64,000 nucleotides of DNA from Chryseobacterium indologenes (GTDB lineage Bacteria; Bacteroidota; Bacteroidia; Flavobacteriales; Weeksellaceae). The notes beneath the pieces were generated by a model that had not been told where the DNA came from, searched no databases, and worked only from the letters and a program-made list of their open reading frames with translations. A program made the position numbers and the translations under genes. Positions 60,546 to 64,000 of the stretch are shown here, in pieces; within the stretch, counting starts at the first letter, position 1, and the number at the start of each line of letters is the position of its first letter. The stretch is taken from the NCBI GenBank assembly GCA_002439165.1, contig DJTE01000041.1:1-64000 (forward strand). The letters run 5' to 3'.

Positions 60546-61595
60546 TTATTGAAGTCCCAAGAATTTGAAAGGTTTGGATTCCTTAAAATCCTTATTGGCT
60601 TTTCCGTTATAAGTCTGGAAATTGCTCAGATCAAGTTTCATAACCTTTCCTTTTGAGCTGAGATCAAAATCTTTGAGGTTTACCCAGAATGTGTTAGGGG
60701 TAAATACCGTTTCGAAATAATAGACCAGGTTTTTCTGATCGGAAACGGAGCGCCATCTTGTTGAGGAAATATTAGGTTCTGTTTCCGAAGTGATGCCATA
60801 AGGAACGGAACAGTTTCTGATGACACTGAATACGCTGGCTACGGCTGTCCGTGGATCACTGGTTTTCGGAATGGCATTGATGTAGTAGGATGCTCTTACA
60901 AAACGGTCTGCGGCCCGATTGGTTCCCGGAAGCATTACCGTTCCCGGAATTCCCTGCCAGTATTTGTTTAGAGCGAGCTGTTCCTCAAAAACAGGAGAAT
61001 TGGTCATCACTGTATATTCAGAATCGTGGTGTACAACCAGTTTTCCTTTGATGTATTCGAAGACGGCATTATCTCCGGAAGCATCGGATAAAGAAAGGTG
61101 TACGGTTGCAAACCGTTCGGTTCCGGGGATATAATCGCTGACAATGATGAAGGGGTTGGTGTTCATGTGGGCTACCGCTTCTTTTACTGTCGCAAAATTA
61201 TCAAGGAAGTATTGTGCCCAGAGGGAAATGGCCAGACCTTTCTGTTTTCCTTTGGGATCAAATGCGGGATACTGAGATTCTCCGAGCCAGAGCAGGTTGG
61301 CTACAAGTCCTTTTTCGTTCATACCGTCTGAGGAAGTAATGTCCCAGGAAGAACTGATTATGCTGCCGTATTTTGAAGACCATTGTAAAGACAGGGGACC
61401 AACTTCACCGCTGCGCCGGATTTCTTTCGGGAATACCCACAGATTACCGGGAATTTCATCGCGCCAGTCCATAGAACGGGCAGTAATGACCGTATTGCCG
61501 GGGCCTTTGTAAACAACTCTGGTGCATGCTTCGTAGCTGCTCCAGGCTCCTGATAAAAGAATCAGAGTGAGGATAATGAAAGGGAACTTTTTCAT
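60546..61595 (-). CDS. Choloylglycine hydrolase / penicillin acylase-family Ntn hydrolase
   Basis: 349 residues with a signal peptide ending before Cys24 (SSYEA-CTRVVYKGP). In Ntn hydrolases an N-terminal Cys freed by cleavage is the nucleophile. The partners Arg/Asp are in TARSMDWRDEIPGNLWVFPK. NEKGLVANLLWLGES, WAQYFLDNFATVKEAV and HLSLSDASGDNAVFEYIKG complete the family pattern. It cleaves linear amide bonds (bile salts, penicillin V or acyl-homoserine lactones); substrate unknown. First gene of the operon, 24 bases before the porin gene. Confidence 0.92.
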   Translation of the reverse strand: MKKFPFIILTLILLSGAWSSYEACTRVVYKGPGNTVITARSMDWRDEIPGNLWVFPKEIRRSGEVGPLSLQWSSKYGSIISSSWDITSSDGMNEKGLVANLLWLGESQYPAFDPKGKQKGLAISLWAQYFLDNFATVKEAVAHMNTNPFIIVSDYIPGTERFATVHLSLSDASGDNAVFEYIKGKLVVHHDSEYTVMTNSPVFEEQLALNKYWQGIPGTVMLPGTNRAADRFVRASYYINAIPKTSDPRTAVASVFSVIRNCSVPYGITSETEPNISSTRWRSVSDQKNLVYYFETVFTPNTFWVNLKDFDLSSKGKVMKLDLSNFQTYNGKANKDFKESKPFKFLGLQ

Positions 61596-61964
61596 AGTAA
61601 TATTATTTGAAATTAAATGAAGTCTTTATTAAGAATATGATAAAAAATTCAATTATTTTTAATTGTAATGGTTATTTGGTGATATAAATTTAATAAATTT
61701 TGTTTAATTAACGCAATTATTTCACTTGTTAATGTAAAATTCATGTGATGAATCATACTTCTTGGAATTCTGTGGAATTTTCCGTATTTTTTAGATAAAT
61801 GCTTTTATAAGTATTAAAAAAATAAGAGTTACGGACAGGATTTTAAGGCAGATCAATGTTTTTATCTGTGGAAATCAGTGTGGTTTCGCTCATGTTGAGA
61901 TTGGATACCACAAAATAAATATGTCTTTAAAAAAAACGTTATATTTGATAGATCAAAAATATAT
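61596..61964. other. Divergent AT-rich promoter region
   Basis: 369 bases without a gene between the six-gene operon (minus) and the phytochrome gene (plus). TATATTTG at 61940-61947 is a good -7 element for the phytochrome gene, but no TTG lies at the expected 19-20 bases upstream. The fragment TGTGGAAATCAGTGTGG near 61867 resembles intergenic repeat debris. I found no clear minus-strand promoter. Confidence 0.45.
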
Positions 61965-64000
61965 ATGAATTTTGTAGAGTGTCATGAGGAACCCATCCAT
62001 ATCCCTGGGTATATACAAAGTTTTGGATATCTGATTGGCATTGATGCAGAATCTCATTCCATTACTTTCTTCAGCGGAAATATTACGGATATATTCAGGA
62101 TCGAAAATGCAGAGCAGCTTTTTGACAGAAAGCTTAGTGACTTTCCGGAAACCTTCGGACCTGTTATAGAATCCGATATCTATATTTCATTTCAGGACTT
62201 TACGCGAAGAGAAAATGAGACTCATTTTGACAAAATATTCATCAGTGAGAAAGAATATCACTGCTCTGTATTCAGAACCGGGAAAAGTGTTTTTTTCGAG
62301 TTTGAGGCGGTGGTGGAAAATCCGAATAAACGGATCTCAAACAAATACGATAACTTTTATGTGATCGATAATGAACAGGAGCTCTGGGATCAGCTGCTGA
62401 GTACGCTTTCAAAAATCGTGAACTACGACCGGATGATGGTGTACAAATTTATGATGGACGGTTCCGGAAAGGTTATTGCAGAGCGGAAAGCCGGAAATAT
62501 GGAAAGCTATCTTGGTCTTCATTATCCGGAATCTGATATCCCCAGACAGGCAAGGGAATTGTATTTAAAGAAAAGAAAAAGGATCTTCAGCAATGTATAT
62601 GCGGAAACAGTTCCTTTATTAAGCAAAAAACAGGATCACATCAATCTGACATATGTTGCTTCAAGAGGGATGTCACCCATTCACGGGCAGTATATTAAAA
62701 ATTCAGGGGCTTCTTCAAGTTTCAGTGTTTCCATTATTATTGACGACCATCTTTGGGGGCTGGTTACCTGCCAGAATTCGGAGCCTAAACATATTGATCT
62801 TGAAGACCGTGTACAGGCCGGAATTTTTACGGCACTGGCGTCCAATGCCTATTCATCATTTAAATCCAAAAATGAACTGAATTACCGTCTGGAACTCAAT
62901 GAGAAATCATCGGAGCTGAAAGCGGAATTTTTAAAGCATAATCATCTGTTTGATTCTCTCACGGATAATAAAAACAAAATCAAAAAGCTGCCGGATGCAG
63001 ACGGACTTGTCATTACTTCGGAAGGGGATACGGTAACTTCAGGAACAGTTCCTGACCGCAGTACGATTGAAAAGATCATCGACTGGGCATTGGAAAATAC
63101 GGAAGGAAGTATGTATGTAAACAGAAGCTTCCTGAAAGACCATGGAACCCATCTTGGCCTGAATGAAAATACGGCCGGTATTATTATTTATTTTATCGAA
63201 AGGAATAAAAAAGAAATGCTGATGTGGTTCCGTAAAGAATTTGACGAGCATATCAACTGGGCAGGAAATCCCGGAAAAAATGTAGAAATATTCCTTCAGA
63301 ACGGGGAAGAAAGACAGATTGTTTCACCGAGGACTTCTTTTCAGATTTTTACAGAAAATATAAAAGGAAATTCAAGAAGATGGAATTCCAGAAGCATCAG
63401 TGCAGTAAAAGCGGTACGGGATGTAATTCTTGAAACTTCCCACAAACAGTATAACGCGATCAAGGAACTGAATAACCAGCTGAGAAAAGTTAATGAAGAA
63501 CTGGACAGTTTCTCCTATACGATCTCCCATGATCTGGGAACTCCTTTAACGGTGATGAAGCTTAATGCACAGATGCTGCTTTCTGATTTTGAAAAGACAG
63601 AAAAGAATAAAAATAAGCTGAACTCTATTATTGAAGAGATCGACAATATGGCGGAGATGATGCATGATGTCCTTCAGCTGAGCCGCGCCAAGCACAGTGA
63701 GATTCAGCTGGAAAGTCTTCAGCCCGCCCGCACGATAGAAAAGATCTCTGAGAATGCCAGGATTACTTTTGACAGTCCGAAAAGTGAAATCATCATCCAC
63801 GAATGTCCTGAGGTACTTGCTGATAAAACCATGCTTCACCAGGTGTTTCTCAATATCATCAATAATGCGGTAAAATATTCTTCCCACAAAGATTATCCGA
63901 AAGTGGAGATCGGAGGAACGGAAGACGGAGAAACGGTGATTTACCGTATTTCGGATAACGGAATTGGAATTCCTGAAGAGGAAAAGCACAAAATGTTCAA
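61965..64000 (+). CDS. Bacteriophytochrome histidine kinase (partial, runs off the window)
   Basis: 678 complete codons are visible, with no stop. The PAS domain opens VECHEEPIHIPGYIQSFG; Cys6 is in the place where bacteriophytochromes attach biliverdin. The GAF domain has the signature PESDIPRQARELY (Asp191). The PHY domain shows the tongue motif SPRTSF. The kinase follows with His522 in YTISHDLGTPLTV, an N-box near 633 (NIINNAVKYS) and the G1 box SDNGIGIPEEE at the edge. It is a red/far-red light-sensing kinase. No haem oxygenase or response regulator gene is visible in the window. Confidence 0.95.
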   Translation, partial: MNFVECHEEPIHIPGYIQSFGYLIGIDAESHSITFFSGNITDIFRIENAEQLFDRKLSDFPETFGPVIESDIYISFQDFTRRENETHFDKIFISEKEYHCSVFRTGKSVFFEFEAVVENPNKRISNKYDNFYVIDNEQELWDQLLSTLSKIVNYDRMMVYKFMMDGSGKVIAERKAGNMESYLGLHYPESDIPRQARELYLKKRKRIFSNVYAETVPLLSKKQDHINLTYVASRGMSPIHGQYIKNSGASSSFSVSIIIDDHLWGLVTCQNSEPKHIDLEDRVQAGIFTALASNAYSSFKSKNELNYRLELNEKSSELKAEFLKHNHLFDSLTDNKNKIKKLPDADGLVITSEGDTVTSGTVPDRSTIEKIIDWALENTEGSMYVNRSFLKDHGTHLGLNENTAGIIIYFIERNKKEMLMWFRKEFDEHINWAGNPGKNVEIFLQNGEERQIVSPRTSFQIFTENIKGNSRRWNSRSISAVKAVRDVILETSHKQYNAIKELNNQLRKVNEELDSFSYTISHDLGTPLTVMKLNAQMLLSDFEKTEKNKNKLNSIIEEIDNMAEMMHDVLQLSRAKHSEIQLESLQPARTIEKISENARITFDSPKSEIIIHECPEVLADKTMLHQVFLNIINNAVKYSSHKDYPKVEIGGTEDGETVIYRISDNGIGIPEEEKHKMF

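Noticed and set aside
1..64000. CRISPR array
   Set aside because: No regularly spaced direct repeats with unique spacers were seen on either strand.

Overview
The window reads as a chromosomal segment of a Flavobacteriia bacterium, most likely Chryseobacterium or a close relative. The signs are AT-rich DNA, a SusC/SusD pair with a FecR-type anti-sigma factor and an ECF sigma factor, GLPGLI and DUF7674 family proteins, a b558-type succinate dehydrogenase, many secreted proteins whose signal peptides end in SQ/AQ, and promoters of the Bacteroidetes TTG-N19/20-TAnnTTTG type. I worked by eye with no database searches, so family names rest on recognised motifs.

Layout. 1-7200: dnaK, then a minus-strand operon of three secreted proteins (two of them paralogs with different C-terminal halves) and a lone secreted protein. 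7221-12782: SusD, SusC and FecR on the minus strand. SusC carries a one-base frameshift in a poly-A run. 13305-45675: a complete-looking Mu-like transposable prophage of about 32.4 kb with imperfect 25-bp terminal inverted repeats and a 4-bp target duplication (TTTG). It sits inside a histidine acid phosphatase gene, whose C-terminal half lies at 12839-13304 and N-terminal half at 45676-46479. 46531-48453: the rest of the interrupted locus, an S41 peptidase and an ECF sigma factor. The ancestral order was therefore sigma, S41 peptidase, phosphatase, FecR, SusC, SusD. A 32-bp repeat with one mismatch lies just upstream of both the phosphatase and fecR and is the best candidate for the sigma-dependent promoter. 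48454-54510: a TlpA-like lipoprotein, a hypothetical, a small DUF7674/membrane-peptide cluster, a nucleoid-associated protein, a repeat-rich intergenic stretch and a cyclase-family hydrolase. 54550-61595: a tight six-gene minus-strand operon (Ntn hydrolase, porin, DASS dicarboxylate transporter, sdhC, sdhA, sdhB). 61965-end: a bacteriophytochrome histidine kinase cut by the window edge.

Prophage. The early side has a self-cleaving S24 repressor facing a small Ner/Cro-like protein across an operator-rich promoter region, then a MuA-type DDE transposase, a MuB-type ATPase, a DUF3164 protein, several tiny genes and an M15 endolysin. Unusually for a Mu-like phage the late genes are divergent. Terminase, DUF1320, portal-MuF, tape measure and gpG genes run on the minus strand. 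Protease-scaffold, capsid, sheath, tube, frameshifted tail chaperone, baseplate, fibre and mom genes run on the plus strand. Both blocks start from a shared 122-bp control region. The right end carries mom with an elaborate structured leader, then two secreted accessory genes.

Most interesting items: two matched tRNA-like minihelices (T-arm plus acceptor stem, no anticodon arm) at gene boundaries of the phage early operon; a possible RNA switch upstream of mom; a portal-MuF-nuclease fusion; a lambda-type GGGAAAG frameshift in the tail chaperone; and a sigma/anti-sigma/SusCD system split by phage insertion and also frameshifted in SusC.
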